Positions 45,500 through 57,078 are shown, counted from the stretch's first letter. The stretch: 64,000 nt of DNA from Budorcas taxicolor (GCF_023091745.1 NC_068924.1:71140832-71204831); one strand, 5' to 3'. The notes: a model not told the origin generated them from the letters alone. Made by a program: numbers and translations.

Positions 45500-45676
45500 T
45501 CTGTGTTATTAGGTGCCCAATATGCTACTGGAGATCAGTGGAGAAATAACTCTAGAAAGAATGAAGGGATGGAGCCAAAGCAAAAACAATATCCAGCTGT
45601 GGATGTGACTGGTGATAGAAGCAAGATCTGATGCTGTAAATGGCAATACTGCATAGGAACCTGCAATGTCAGGTCC

Positions 45677-46777
45677 ATGAATCAAGGCAAATTGGAAGTG
45701 GTCAAACAAGAGATGGCAAGGGTGAACGTCGACATTCTAGGAATCAGTGAACTAAAATGGACTGGAATGGGTGAATTTAACTCAGATGACCATTATATCT
45801 ACTACTGTGGGCAGGAATCCCTCAGAAGAAATGGAGTAGCCATCATGGTCAACAAAAGAGTCCAAAATGCAGTACTTGGATGCAATCTCAAAAATGACAG
45901 AATGATCCCTGTCCATCTCCAAGGCAAACCATTCAATATCACAGTTATCCAAGTCTATGCCCCAACCAGTAACGCTGAAGAAGCTGAAATTGAATGGTTT
46001 TATGAAGCCCTACAAGACCTTTTTGAACTAACACCCAAAAAAGATGACCTTTTCATTATAGGGGACTGGAATGCAAAAGTAGGAAGTCAAGAAACACCTG
46101 GAGTAACAGGCAAATTTGGCCTTGGAACGCAGAATGAAGCAGGGCAAAGACTAACAGAGTTTTGCCAAGAAAATGCACTGGTCATAGCAAACACCCTCTT
46201 CCAACAACACAAGAGAAGACTCTACACATGGACATCACCAGATGGTCAACACCGAAATCAGATTGATTATATTCTTTGCAGCCAAAGATGGAGAAGCTCT
46301 ATACAGTTAACAAAAACCAGACCGGGAGCTGACTGTAGATCAGATCGTGAACTCCTTATTGCCCAGTTCAGACTCAAATTGAAGAAAGTAGGGAAAACCA
46401 CTAGACCATTCAGGTATGACCTACATCAAATCCCTTATGATTATACAGTGGAAGTGAGAAATAGATTTAAGGGCCTAGATCTGATAGATAGAGTGCCTGA
46501 TGAACTATGGAATCAGGTTCATGACATTGTACAGGAGACAGGGATCAAGACCATCCCCATGGAAAAGAAAGGCAAAAAAGCAAAATGGCTGTCTGGGGAG
46601 GCCTTACAAATAGCTGTGAAAAGAAGAGAGGCGAAAAGCAAAGGAGAAAGGGAAAGATATAAGCATCTGAATGCAGAGTTCCAAAGAATAGCAAGAAGAG
46701 ATAAGAAAGCCTTCCTCATCAATCAATGCAAAGAAATCGAGGAAAGCAACAGAATGGGGAAGACTAAGAGACAATAA
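45677..46777 (+). pseudogene. Bov-B apurinic-type endonuclease domain (366 codons open), inverted half
   Basis: Catalytic Glu in ISELKW (residues 23-28), VYAPT (93-97), GDWNAKVG (129-136) and SPDG...IDYIL (187-200) are preserved. The final SDH motif reads SDR (222-224), replacing the catalytic histidine. An Asn-bearing 'CNVRS' segment continues in frame upstream of this ATG, so the true N-terminus is further 5'. In RTE elements this domain nicks the target. The domain is cut off from RT by the inversion. Confidence 0.93.
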
Positions 46778-47270
46778 CTACATAAATTAACAAATGTGTC
46801 CTAGATTGTCAGGGAGTGATAAGTATAGAAAAGAAAGATAAACAAAGTAGATTTATAGAATGAAGAGTGGTAAGGAGCACTGTCAGGGTTTCCAGACAAG
46901 GATTCTTTGAGGAGGTGCGATTTAAGCACAGACTTGAACGAAGTGAAGGAATAAATCCTGCAAACATCTGGGGAAGCAGTCTTCCAGGAAAAGAGAACTA
47001 AATACAAACATCCTGAGATGGGAACATGCTTGGTATTTGGGGAGTGTTGCCACAGTGAATAAGGGGGAGAGTGGTAGGAAATGAAGTCGGAAAGTGAGCC
47101 ATGGGCCAGGGTTTTACTTAAAGTGGGACCAGGAACAAGAACGGGGGAATGACACGATCAGACCTATGTTTCAGGAAGGTATCGCTGGCTGCTGTGTGGA
47201 CGATGGACATGGGGGCAAGGAGAGCTGAGAGAGCACTTGGGAGGCTCCTTATATAGGTAAAGCACTGAAC

Positions 47271-48234
47271 ACTAGAGGTGATACAACAAATTTTCAATAA
47301 ACAGGACCTTAAAAAGTCCAGTGAGGCAAAGCAGCATGAAGAATTCTCATCACGTCTCCTCCTTCATTTCTTGTTGCTCACATCAGGGCTGAATCCAGGG
47401 CCAAATAAAACCACTGGTCCCATCCATTAACATTTTATTCAACACTTAAAAGTTCTAAAATTTTACTCATCATCAGCTTCCCAAACTCCCTTTTTTTAAG
47501 GCAAGATTTTTCTAAAGCCTGTGGCACAGGCACTTACATCCTGGTGCTCTATGGCACTTAAAAAAAAAAAAAAAAACCTTTATTTTAAAATGGTATCAAC
47601 TTAAAATGATCCTAGCTAATCAAGGAGATATTTGAGAGTTTCAAGAGGTGTCCATCTCACTAGTTTAAGCAAATATCAGCTCCACATCCCAGTGCCTGAA
47701 ATACATAGTAGGTAATAAATAATCTGTTGAAGAATGAATGAATAAGTAAATAATCTTAGAGTAAACTGCACTGTGGAGACAAAGAGCCTAAAGAAAGATT
47801 ATTAATGTGTTGCTTTGGGGCTGTTTATCTAACAATTAGTAGAGAGTCTCTTCATGATGGTTTATTTCTAGAATTCAGGAAATCAAAGTGATACCACAGG
47901 CTATAAGACCAAAACTTGGCGATACACCTTTTAAATGAATTTTAATTAATCATAGTTTCATGGATGGAGATAATTATCCAGCAAGAATACGAAGTACAGT
48001 AATACCTACACAAGGTCAAGGCCTAGGTTATACCAGATGCTCAATAAGTATCTGCCATCTTATTCAAAAAGCATATGAACAGAATTTGTTTAAAAGGATG
48101 CTTGTGTCATTTTCCTCAAGTTCCAATAAATTCAACTCCTATGCAATTCCCTGCATGTAGAAAAGCCAGTGACTTCTGCTTCACCTAAAACCATTTTAGA
48201 AATGTGGTGGGCAAGTAAAACAAGGTTCCTTACC
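47271..48234. other. No gene; poly-A tract and minor old relic
   Basis: An A17 run lies at 47560-47576. 'tcccagtgcctgaaatacat' followed by 'agtaggtaataaataatctg' near 47687-47727 looks like the 3' end of an old repeat. The rest is AT-rich and unremarkable. Confidence 0.45.
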
Positions 48235-48968
48235 CATACTTGGTTCAGTTCAGTTCAGTCACACAGTCGTGTCTGACTCTTAGTGACCCCATGGTCTGCA
48301 GCACGCCGGGCTTCCCTGTCCAACACCAACTCCCGGATCTTACTCAAACTCATGTCCATTGAGTCAATGATGCCATCCCACCACCTCATCCTCTGTTGTT
48401 CCCTTCTCCTACCACCTTCGATCTTTCCCAGCATCAGGATGGTTTCCAATGAGTCAGTTCTTTGCATCAGGTGGCCAAAGTATTGGAGTTTTAGCTTCAG
48501 CATCAGTCCTTCCAATGAATATTCAAGACTAACTTCCTTTAGGATGGACTGGTTGGTTCTCCTTGCAGTCCAAGGGACTCTCAGGAGTCTTCTACAAAAC
48601 CACAGTTCAAAAGCGTCAATTCTTCAGTGCTCAGCTTTCTTTATAGTCCAACACTCACATCCATATATGACCACTGGAAAAACCATAGCTTTGACTAGAC
48701 AGACCTTTATTGGCAAAGTACTGCCTCTTTTTTTTAATATGCTGTCTAGTTTGGTCATAGCTTTTCTTCCAAGGAGCAAGCCTCTTTTAATTTCATGGCT
48801 GCAGTCACCATCTGCAGTGATTCTGGGGCCAAAAAAGATTAAAGTCTCTCACTGTTTCCATTGTTTCGCAGTTTATTTGCCACGGAGTGATGGGACCGGA
48901 TGTCATGATCTTAGTTTTTTGAATGTTGAGTTTTAAGCCAGTTTTTTCACTCTCGTCTTTCATTTTCA

Positions 48969-49451
48969 TCAAGAGGCTCTTAGTTCTTCTTCACTTGCTG
49001 CCATAAGGGTGGTGTCATCTGCATATCTGAGGTTATTGATATTTCTCCTGGCAATCTTGATTTCAGCTTGTGCTTCTAGCCCAGCATTTCGCATGATGTA
49101 TTCTGCATATAAGTTAAATAAGAAAGGTGACAATATACAGCCTTGATGTATTCCTTTCCTGATTTGGAACCAGTCCATTGTTCCATGTCCAGTTCTAAGT
49201 GTTGCTTCTTGACCTGCATACAGATTTCTCAGGAGACAAGTCAAGTCTGCTATTCTCCTCACTTGAAGAATGTTCCACAGTTTGTTGTGATCCACACAGT
49301 CAAAGGCTTTGGCAGAGTCAATAAAGCAGAAATAGATGTTTTTCTGGAACTCTCTTGCTTTTTCAATGATCCAATGGATGTTGGCAATTTGATCCCTGGT
49401 TCCTCTGCCTTTTTTAAATCCAGCTTGAACATCTGGAAGTTCATAGTTCAC
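48969..49451 (-). pseudogene. Bov-B RT core fragment (160 codons)
   Basis: Contains motif A as FIDSAKAFDCVDH (Tyr to Ser), motif B HQGCILSPFLFNLY and motif C YADDTTL. The segment 'LWNILQVRRIADLTCLLRN' has lost residues relative to other copies. An in-frame stop directly precedes it where other copies read 'LQQYVNHELPD'. Confidence 0.88.
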
Positions 49452-49454
49452 GTA

Positions 49455-49967
49455 CTATTGAAGCCTGACTTCGAGAATTTTGAGCATTACTTTACTAGCA
49501 TGTGAGATGAGTGCAACTGTGCAGTAGTTAGAGCATTCTTTGGCATTGCCTTTCTTTGGGATTGGAATGAAAACTGCTCTTTTCCAGTCCTGTGGCCACT
49601 GCTGAGTTTTCCAAATTTGCTGATATATTGAGTGCAGCACTTTCACGGCATCATCTTTTAGGATTTGAAATAGCTCAACTGGAATTCCATCACCTCCACT
49701 AGCTTTGTTCATAGTGATGCTTCCCAAGGTCCACTTCACTTTGCATTCCAGGATGTCTGGCTCTAGGTGAGTGATCACATCATCATGATTATCTGGGTCA
49801 TGAAGGCCTTTTTTGTACAGTTCTTCCATGTATTCTTGCCACCTCTTCTTAATATCTTCTGCTTCTGTTAGGTCCATACCATTTCTGTCCTTTATCGAGC
49901 CCATCTTTGCATGAAATGTTCCCTTGGTATCTCTAATTTTCTTGAAGAGATCTCTAGTCTTGCCCAT
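49455..49967 (-). pseudogene. Bov-B linker and RT N-terminal fragment (170 codons)
   Basis: Reads GKTRDLFKKIRDTKGTFHAK, 'EDIKKRWQEYMEELYKKGL', 'GIPVELFQILKDDAVKVL' and ends in 'ASKVMLKILEVRLQ' at a stop (TAG in place of CAG). It lies in the same frame as the fragment at 48969-49451, so only this stop separates them. Confidence 0.88.
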
Positions 49968-50058
49968 TCTATTTTTTCCCTCTATTTCTTTGCACTGATC
50001 ACTGAGGAAGGCTTTCTTATCCCTCCTTGCTATTCTTTGAAATTTAATTCAAATGGGT

Positions 50059-50818
50059 TTATCTTTCCTTTTCTCTTTTGCCTTTCACTTCTCTTCTTTT
50101 CACAGCTATTTGTAAGGCCTCCTCAGACAGCCCTTTTGCTTTTTTGCATTTCTTTTTCTTGGGGATGGTCTTGATCCCTGTCTCCTGTACAGTGTCACGA
50201 ACCTCCATCCACAGTTCATCAAGCACGCTGTCTATCAGATCTAGTTCCTTAAATTTATTTCTCACTTCCACTGTATAACTGTAAGGGATTTGATTTAGGT
50301 CATACCTGAATGGTCTAGTGGTTTTCCCTACTTCCCTCAATTTAAATCTGAATTTGGCAATAAGGAGTTCTTGATCTGAGCCACAGTCAGCTTCCAGTCT
50401 TGTTTTTGCTGACTGTATAGAGCTTCTCCATCTTTGGCTGCAAAGAAATATAATCAACCTGATTTTAGTATTGACCATCTGGTGGTATCCACGTGTAGAG
50501 TCTTCTCTTGTGTTGTTGGAAGAGGGTGTCTGCTATGACCAGTGCGTTCTCTTGGCAAAACTCTGTTAGTCTTTGCCCTGCTTCATTCCTCATTCCAAGG
50601 CCAAATTTGCCTGTTACTCCAGATGTTTCTTGACTTCCTACTTTTGCATTCCAGTCCCCTATAATGAAAAGGATATCTTTTGGGGGTGTTAGTTCTAAAA
50701 GGTCTTGTAGGTCTTCATAGAACTGTTCAACTTCAGCTTCTTCAGCATTACTGTTCAGGGCACAGATTTGGATTACTGTGATAATGAATGGTTTGCCTTG
50801 AAAATGAACAGAGATCAT
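50059..50818 (-). pseudogene. Bov-B endonuclease remnant in two frames
   Basis: 50465-50818 gives 'FIIGDWNAKVGSQET' and 'RLTEFCQENALVIADTLF'. 50059-50478, in another frame, gives 'QRWRSSIQSAKTR' and 'LEADCGSDQELLIAKFRF', where the catalytic SDH motif has become SDQ. The frameshift falls in 'DGQY/NTKIRLI' near 50470. It cannot encode a working nuclease. Confidence 0.88.
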
Positions 50819-51003
50819 TCTGTCATTTTTGAGATTGCATCCAAGTACTGCATTTTGGACTCTTTTGTTGAGTATGATGGCTACTCCATTTCTTCTAAGG
50901 GATTCTTGCCCACAGTAGTAGATATAATGGTCATCTGGTCATATCTACAGTAGTAGATATAATGATCACAGTAATAGATATAATGGTCATCATACCTTGT
51001 TCA

Positions 51004-52094
51004 CCAGGAGTCAAAAGGTTAATCGTGAGTACACTGGCAAGACAAGGAATTCAACAATGCCCAACGGAAAAGCCTCCTGGAGTCATTCTTATTACTCTTA
51101 ATGAAGGCAGTCAATTCCAGCCCTCTCTTCCCATCACAGAGGAATGAACAAGGATTGATGAGACAGTAGCTCTACAGAACTCTTAACCATAAAGCAACAG
51201 GCTAAAATGGAAAAGATATTTTTAGATACATCTGTCTTTGAGAGATATCACATTTCCCACTTTTTTCATCTGAAACCGGATTAACTGCCTGGGATTAGGT
51301 AACCAGGGAGTTCCAGGACATCAAGGCAGTTCCAATTTACATAACTTCCTTGACCCTATGGCTCTGCCCTCCACTGTCAACCATCTTAAGATGAGAAGAA
51401 AATGCCTTCTCCAGTCTCCAACCAGTGGAAAATGAAAAAAAATCTGACTTTCACCCCGTATCACTTTCATATTTCATCTTCATTATCACCACCAAAAGTA
51501 CAGAAATCATTATCTTTACGATGATGAACATCCAATTAGCATTTCCCATATAAATTTCATATTATAAAGGAGCTTGTAATGGATAATGCAAATTGCTAAT
51601 AGCCTTTTTCTCCTGAGCTGAAAAATTGAGGTGCTTAACAAAATGAAATTAAATCTGAGCCATTTTCAAACAAGTCAAGAACTTTAATTACTTCATGGCA
51701 AAAGAGAAGGAGAGACAAACTAAATTTTTAAATAGTCACATTTTAAAGCAGTTTCCCTTTCCACCACACTGCTCAATCTATCCCTCTGTATAGCTAAATG
51801 CTTGTCTTATTGTGCTCAGTAGGTTTTAAGCTATTGTGAAAATTGTTAAATATGATTTTTTTCATTAGCAGTACTATTCAGTAAGTTGGAAACTTATTCC
51901 AAATAAACATTCTGTTTGCTCGATGACATTTTAATGGGTTTCCATCCACCATAGTTCCTCAAAAGACAGATCTCATAAGTGACACCATGCCCCCCTCTAA
52001 TTAGAACATGTTGGTTTAAGCAACAACAGAGGACACTGATTTAATGAAACAGAATCCTAGCATTATCCAGTCAGATCAAGCTGGCCTACGTGTT
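51004..52094. other. Repeat-poor, AT-rich stretch; possible conserved noncoding element
   Basis: No SINE or LINE recognised. The interval about 51480-51960 has many A/T-rich homeodomain-like words ('aatgcaaattgctaatagcc', 'aagaactttaattacttcat') and no repeat. This is suggestive only. Confidence 0.45.
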
Positions 52095-52330
52095 AGGCAA
52101 CATGACAGTGGCTGAACGTCCGTGCTCTGAAGCCACAAACCTAGACTCAAAACTTGGCATCACCACTGAGCTCTGTTAATTAATCTCCCTGAAGTGAAAT
52201 GAAAGCAACCTCTGAGAAATACTGTGAGAACTATCCACACACACACACATATATATTTATATATGTATGAAACACTTAGAACAATGGCTGAAAAATAATG
52301 TGCTCAATAAACAGTAGAGAGAAAAGGAAA
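52095..52330 (+). repeat. MIR relic with a CA/TA microsatellite
   Basis: 'gacagtggctgaacgtccgt', 'tctgttaattaatctccctg' and 'aacacttagaacaatggctg', 'atgtgctcaataaacagtag' follow MIR order. A (CA)n(TA)n tract (52237-52268) interrupts the core. Confidence 0.72.
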
Positions 52331-52359
52331 CAATTCTGACTTAAAAATTATGAATGAAC

Positions 52360-52990
52360 TATCTAGCCATTCAATAAATATGCACTGAGTTCAATATGTA
52401 CCAGACACTTGAGATGTATCAGAGAAGAAAAAAAACTTACCAAAAAATCTCTGGGGAAATAAACAATAAATAAACAGGTAAATCATGTAGTAAGTATCCC
52501 TCAAAAGAAATAAAAATAGAACCAGGTAAGGGAGATTGGGACGAGGGTAGATGGAGATGGTTTGCTAGTTGCAATTTTAAAATATGGTAGCCAGATTTAG
52601 TTAGGGCAATTTTAAATCAGGTGACCAGAAATAGTTCTAAACAGAACTCTAGATTTTGAAGGTAGAACCAAAAAATTTACTGAAGGACTGAGCGTGGGAT
52701 GTGAGAGAAAGATCAAGTGTTAAGGATGACTCCCAAGATTTTGGCCTGACCAATGGCAAGGATTGAGTTGCCACCAGCTGAGATGGTAAGGACTGAACGC
52801 ATATTGCCAATCCGATGGTGAGTGTCTATGCATATGGATATGAGATGTGAGAGAAAGAAGAGTTAAGAATGATTCAAAGTTTTTGGCCTGAGCAACTGCA
52901 AGGATGGAGGTGCCACCGAGATGGGAAAGACTAGAAGTGGTACCAGTTGAATGGTGAGTGTATGTGTGTGCTATACCACCTCCCAAGCAT
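52360..52990 (+). repeat. Ancient unassigned repeat with internal tandem duplication
   Basis: Opens with 'tcaataaatatgcactgagt', passes 'aaacaataaataaacaggta' and reaches 'ggatgtgagagaaagatcaa', 'tttggcctgaccaatggcaa', 'tgagttgccaccagctgaga'. The last part is repeated 146 bp further on ('gatgtgagagaaagaagagt' to 'ggtgccaccgagatgggaaa'). Confidence 0.55.
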
Positions 52991-53434
52991 CCAGAGACAG
53001 CAAATGCCTTAATAAGATGTTAGGGAAACTTCCAGATCTTCCATTCTATGATGTTTTTATTTGGCTCCAAGGAATGTCTCATTTTATTACGTTAGTAAAG
53101 GTGTGGTTTCACAAAACTCCCTACTTCTGCTTTATAATGAAGGAAGTTAAAAAGGGACGGGGTATATATGCATTAAAAATAGTCAAATATATACAGGTAT
53201 CTAAAAATGTGCGTGTATTACTAACTGGTTATTGGAAGTAGTAAGCATTCAATATTTTTTTTTAACAAGTATGACCACATGATATGAACAATGAGCAAAC
53301 ATTAGCAGGGGGCCGTGAATGGTGCTGTGCGGAGGCAATATGGTATGGCAGAAGCTACACCCCAGGGGAGTCAGGGTGCAGCCATCCTGCTTCACACGAG
53401 ACTCTCCTGGTTTAGTACTAAAAGTTCCATGGCC
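52991..53434. other. No gene recognised
   Basis: Unique-looking, with a 96-codon open frame (52951-53241) that starts inside the old repeat and has no known motif. Confidence 0.45.
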
Positions 53435-53447
53435 CACAGAACTCCCC

Positions 53448-53659
53448 TGTGCTGAGCTTAGTCACTCAGTCATGTCCAACTCTTTGCAACCTCATGGACT
53501 GTAGCCCACCAGGCTCCTCTGTCCATGGGAATTCTCCAGGCAAGAGTACTAGAGTGGGTTGTCATGCCCTCCTCGAGGGGATCTTCCCAACCCAGGGATC
53601 AAACCCAGGTCTCCCACATGGCAGGCAGATTCTTTACCAGCTGAGCTACCAAGGAAGCC
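53448..53659 (-). mobile_element. Bov-tA SINE
   Basis: 'cttagtcactcagtcatgtc' to 'ccagctgagctaccaaggaa'. Direct repeats cacagaactcccc (53435-53447) and cacagaacttccc (53660-53672), one mismatch. Confidence 0.95.
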
Positions 53660-53672
53660 CACAGAACTTCCC

Positions 53673-55795
53673 AACTCCAGGCAAACCAGGACAGCTAGTC
53701 ATCCTAGCATGGGATGTCAAGTATGTAATGTCTATTTGACGTTCAAGTGTTGATGTCAAGTACAGATGAATACATGAAACTGTTGTTAAAGAGTGAGGAG
53801 AAATAAATTTGATTGTTGCCAGCATAAAAAATGGTATTTCAAATAATGAAAATTATCATATCACTATGAGATTTTACAGTCAGTAAAAAGTATTCTCCAG
53901 TACAGATTTGTTCAGTACATCCTGAATGCCAGGTCCTAGGAATTCAGGTAATAACAGTTCAAGCCCTTTCAATAGCCACAGACAAATAACCAGCCAGTTA
54001 CAGTGCATTTTGAGGTGTACAGCGTCAGTGGTGGTCCCAGCAGGAGCAAGATGATAGTGCAAAGGCTCTGAAGAATGAATAGGAGCTTTAAAGGCAGATG
54101 AAGTGGTAGAGAGAGGGGAAGTGAATTCAGAGCAAAAAAAATACAGTACATATGATAACATGGAGGAGTGAACCAGCATGGAAGGTTTCAGAAAACTCAA
54201 GTTTGATGGTTCAGGCTCATGAAATGAAAAGACAGAAGTGGTAAGAAATGAGGTTAAAATGCCCCATTTATCACCAACAGGCAGGCACTTGAATTTCAGC
54301 ACAACCAGAAACACAGGGCGCACTGACCAGAAAGATGGCTATTTTCAAAGACCTACTGTAAGTAAATGCAGCATGGTGTTGCTGTTCAAACTTGACAACT
54401 CACTAAAAATATAAATGTGGGAGAGTAGTTTTCTTTATTTTTAGTTCTTTCACCTAAAAACAGAGATAACAATAATCATGAAATATTTGGCCAAGTTTCT
54501 TCATGGATGCATAGGGGTAAACAAACTGACAGATTTACAAGGATAACAACTTTTTCGTAACAATGTTGACTTTATCTTTCTAAACAATGCCTAAAATCAA
54601 CTATGCCCAACAAAGAAAGGAAAGTCATAACACAAGTGCATTTGTGGAAGTAAGGGCAGATGGAGGCCCACATGAGTTCTGTCATCCACAGTCTGGGTGA
54701 CATAAATCTGTAACATTTTAGAACTAGAAGAACACATGAATTATGAGTTTGGCGGTTTTTTAACTTACTTTAGCAACAGAACCCTTTTGTCATACAGAAT
54801 CCTATAGATAATCTCAATTTATAAGTTTACTAAAAATGGAACTGTCCCAAGTGAGTCCTGGACTGGGGGGAAGGGAAGATAGTTCTTTCCATTCAACTTC
54901 CCTAAGGCTCTCCTCACAGGCCACTAAGACATAACCCAGAAACCTGGAGCTCCACACAACAGTTTTAAGACAACTGCTATAGATAATCTAACACAATCCC
55001 CTCGTTCTATAAGACCGACAGCCAAGAGAAGACCGTCATTTACCCAGAGTCACAGAGTCCATCAACCTCTGCTGAGCCATATTAGCTCCCCATGGCACCA
55101 TTCCTAAGGCCAAACATCAGAATTCTTATCCAAGGAAAACAGGCTCCCATTACTACCCCATTTCCTTCCTCCCTACTCTTCCCCTAGTCCCAAGCCTTAA
55201 CACAAGTTCCTTGGGAAAAAAAAAAAAAAAAGGCAAAGAAGAAAGCCAGATAAATGAAATCTGTAACACTACATTTTTAGGAAATCTACTTCCCAACAGA
55301 TCTCAGCTGTGAGCACAGAAAATTAGCAGGAACACAACAGAACAAGACCGACTGGTTTACACTTTATTCGTTGTTCCGCGGAGCCAGAGACTATTCATTC
55401 ATACTCATTAAGCGCAATCAATATTCTATAATGGAAGCATCAGTTGCTATATTCCTGACATAAACAACCAACACAGTAAGTCCAAATTAAGAACAAGCTT
55501 GGTTTCCAGACTCAGGCTTGAAACTCACTGCTCAAGAGTTCATTCCCCTGGAAAGCAGTCACAACATAATGAGTGTCATTTTATACAATCACATTTACCA
55601 TGCTCCCTTATCCTTGCCCCCTTACTCTCTTCCTGAAATTTAACACGTGTCCATTTTTTCTCTCTTTAAACACATGATTAAAAATTGTATTCTGTTCTCT
55701 TTTTTCTTTAAGATTTTAGCTAATATAAGTTAAAAGTTGCTTTACCTATAAACATCATTCAAGAGTTTGACTACCTCGTGCCTTTCAAAATAAAT
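53673..55795. other. No gene; scattered old relics
   Basis: 53900-53970 ('tgaatgccaggtcctaggaa') is probably the opening of the ancient family, with 54040-54150 possibly its continuation. 54990-55080 ('acacaatcccctcgttctat', 'acccagagtcacagagtcca') resembles a MIR/L3-like relic. An A17-type run lies at about 55217-55232. An antisense open frame at 53880-54323 (147 codons) lies over the relic and is not convincing. Confidence 0.4.
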
Positions 55796-55811
55796 CCAAA
55801 GAACCCTAGGA

Positions 55812-56024
55812 GCTGGTGGTGGTGCTCAGTCGTGTCCGACTCTGCAGGACCCCAGGGTTGTCGCCCGCAGGCTCCTCTGTCCATGGGATTCTCCACGCAA
55901 GAATACTGGAGTGGGTTGCCATTCCCTTCTCCAGCGGATCTTCCCAAACCAGGGATTGAACCTGCATCTCTTGCGTCTCCTGCATTGGCAAGTGAATGTT
56001 TTTACCACTGAGCCACCTGGGAAG
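55812..56024 (-). mobile_element. Bov-tA SINE
   Basis: 'ggtggtgctcagtcgtgtcc' to 'ccactgagccacctgggaag'. Long direct repeats ccaaagaaccctagga (55796-55811) and ccaaagaaccttagga (56025-56040), one mismatch in 16. Confidence 0.96.
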
Positions 56025-56040
56025 CCAAAGAACCTTAGGA

Positions 56041-57066
56041 CTTATAGCTAAAAGAGGATTGGCCACATAACTTTAATTACTCTCTCTCTCTCCAGACTCT
56101 CAAAATTGTAGTATAAGGATCAAAAAAAATATAAATTCATAGTGACAAAGAGAATAAGAAAGATAGCAGTAAACATAATAGTGTGATCCATTTCTGGAGG
56201 ACAGAAAAAGGAAGAGAATGGAAAGTGAGAAGGGGAAGAGGTCACAGCTTAAGCGCAGGCAAAAGGAAAAGTGAAGGTTGAAAGGGCTTATTTTTCGCTG
56301 AAGCTCAGAGAGGCTCAGTCAGGACTGAGAGTTGCAGATACACGTGATGTTAGCAAAGGGTTGCGGGCCTGAAAACAAGGAGACTGGCTAAATGTCAGTA
56401 TTCAGAATAGTCTCCCTAACACACACAGACACACACACATACACACCCCTGCAAAGCAGATCTGCATTTTCATATTGAAAGGGCACACTGAGTACACATC
56501 ATAGTAAATGACAGAAGACCTACATCATGGCACATTCATGTGAAATTTCAAAACATCAGTCATAAAGAGATGACCCTACAAGTTTCCAGAAAGAAATGTG
56601 TCACTTGGAGAGGAATGAAAATCAGGAAGGCACTGAACTTTTCAATAGCACAACAGACTGCTAGATGACAAGACACATTTAAGACCCTCAAGGTACAACA
56701 CTGGGTCAAAAATTGATTTATACGTGCAGTAAAACAATTTAAGTATAAAAGTAGATACAGAATTATATGAACAGGCAACAATTAAGGGAACATTGCTTCT
56801 GTGATCCTTTCCTGAAGAATCTCTCATGGACCAAATGACTAGAAATAAATCCAACCTCTAAAGGTGAACATAAATTTGTATTTACCTGTAAAACTAAGAT
56901 TAAATGATGTTTATACAGGAGACGATATAATGGATATATCCCCTTACAAAGTAGACATAGTACAACTATCAAGAACTAGCACAGGAGGGAGAGAGAGTGT
57001 CTGAAAAGGAGATTAAATTCACTTATTGTCTTACAGATATTAACGAGAATAAAAAAAAAAAATACT
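56041..57066. other. No gene; (CA)n microsatellite
   Basis: A CA-rich tract lies at about 56418-56447 and a short (TC)n at 56083-56092. Nothing else was recognised. Antisense open frames at 56560-56972 are 69-73 codons without motifs. Confidence 0.5.
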
Positions 57067-57078
57067 ACTTCAAATTAG

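Larger units (their letters stand above)
43773..46763 (-). mobile_element. Bov-B LINE with inverted 5' half (twin-priming structure)
   Basis: 43773-45499 is the 3' half in reverse (tail 'ttcagttcagttcagtcgct' at the left, RT, up to the GKTRDLFKK codons). 45500-46763 is the 5' half in forward orientation (5' leader, endonuclease, up to 'aacagaatggggaaga'). The two breakpoints fall at the same place in the element, with about 15 nt ('acagaatggg.aaga') present in both halves. Direct repeats ctaacagacaat (43761-43772) and ctaagagacaat (46764-46775), one mismatch, enclose the whole. Total is about 3 kb, close to full length. Confidence 0.92.
43686..47270 (+). repeat. Ancient unassigned repeat, interrupted by a 3-kb Bov-B
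   Basis: Left of the Bov-B, 'cctgggccagggggtgctca' and 'ctttggaacttaggctctaa' match the family opening. Right of it, 'aaattaacaaatgtgtccta', 'gattctttgaggaggtgcga', 'cttgaacgaagtgaaggaat' and 'tgaataagggggagagtggt' continue it in correct order, then 'aatgacacgatcagacctat' and 'gctggctgctgtgtggacga'. The continuity confirms that the Bov-B is a single insertion. Confidence 0.6.
48248..50990 (-). mobile_element. Bov-B LINE, about 2.7 kb, 5' truncated in the endonuclease
   Basis: Tail 'ttcagttcagtcacacagtc' at the left, then C-terminal domain, RT, linker and endonuclease, ending in the codons for YIYYCGQE. Target repeats catacttggttca (48235-48247) and cataccttgttca (50991-51003) define both borders, with the left one merging into the tail. 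The 5' end carries three imperfect copies of a 22-24-nt segment. Frames are open in pieces only. Confidence 0.94.

Noticed and set aside
45677..46777. A complete-looking endonuclease gene
   Set aside because: Bov-B endonuclease in an inverted fragment, catalytic SDH changed to SDR. The last few codons run past the element border into old repeat.
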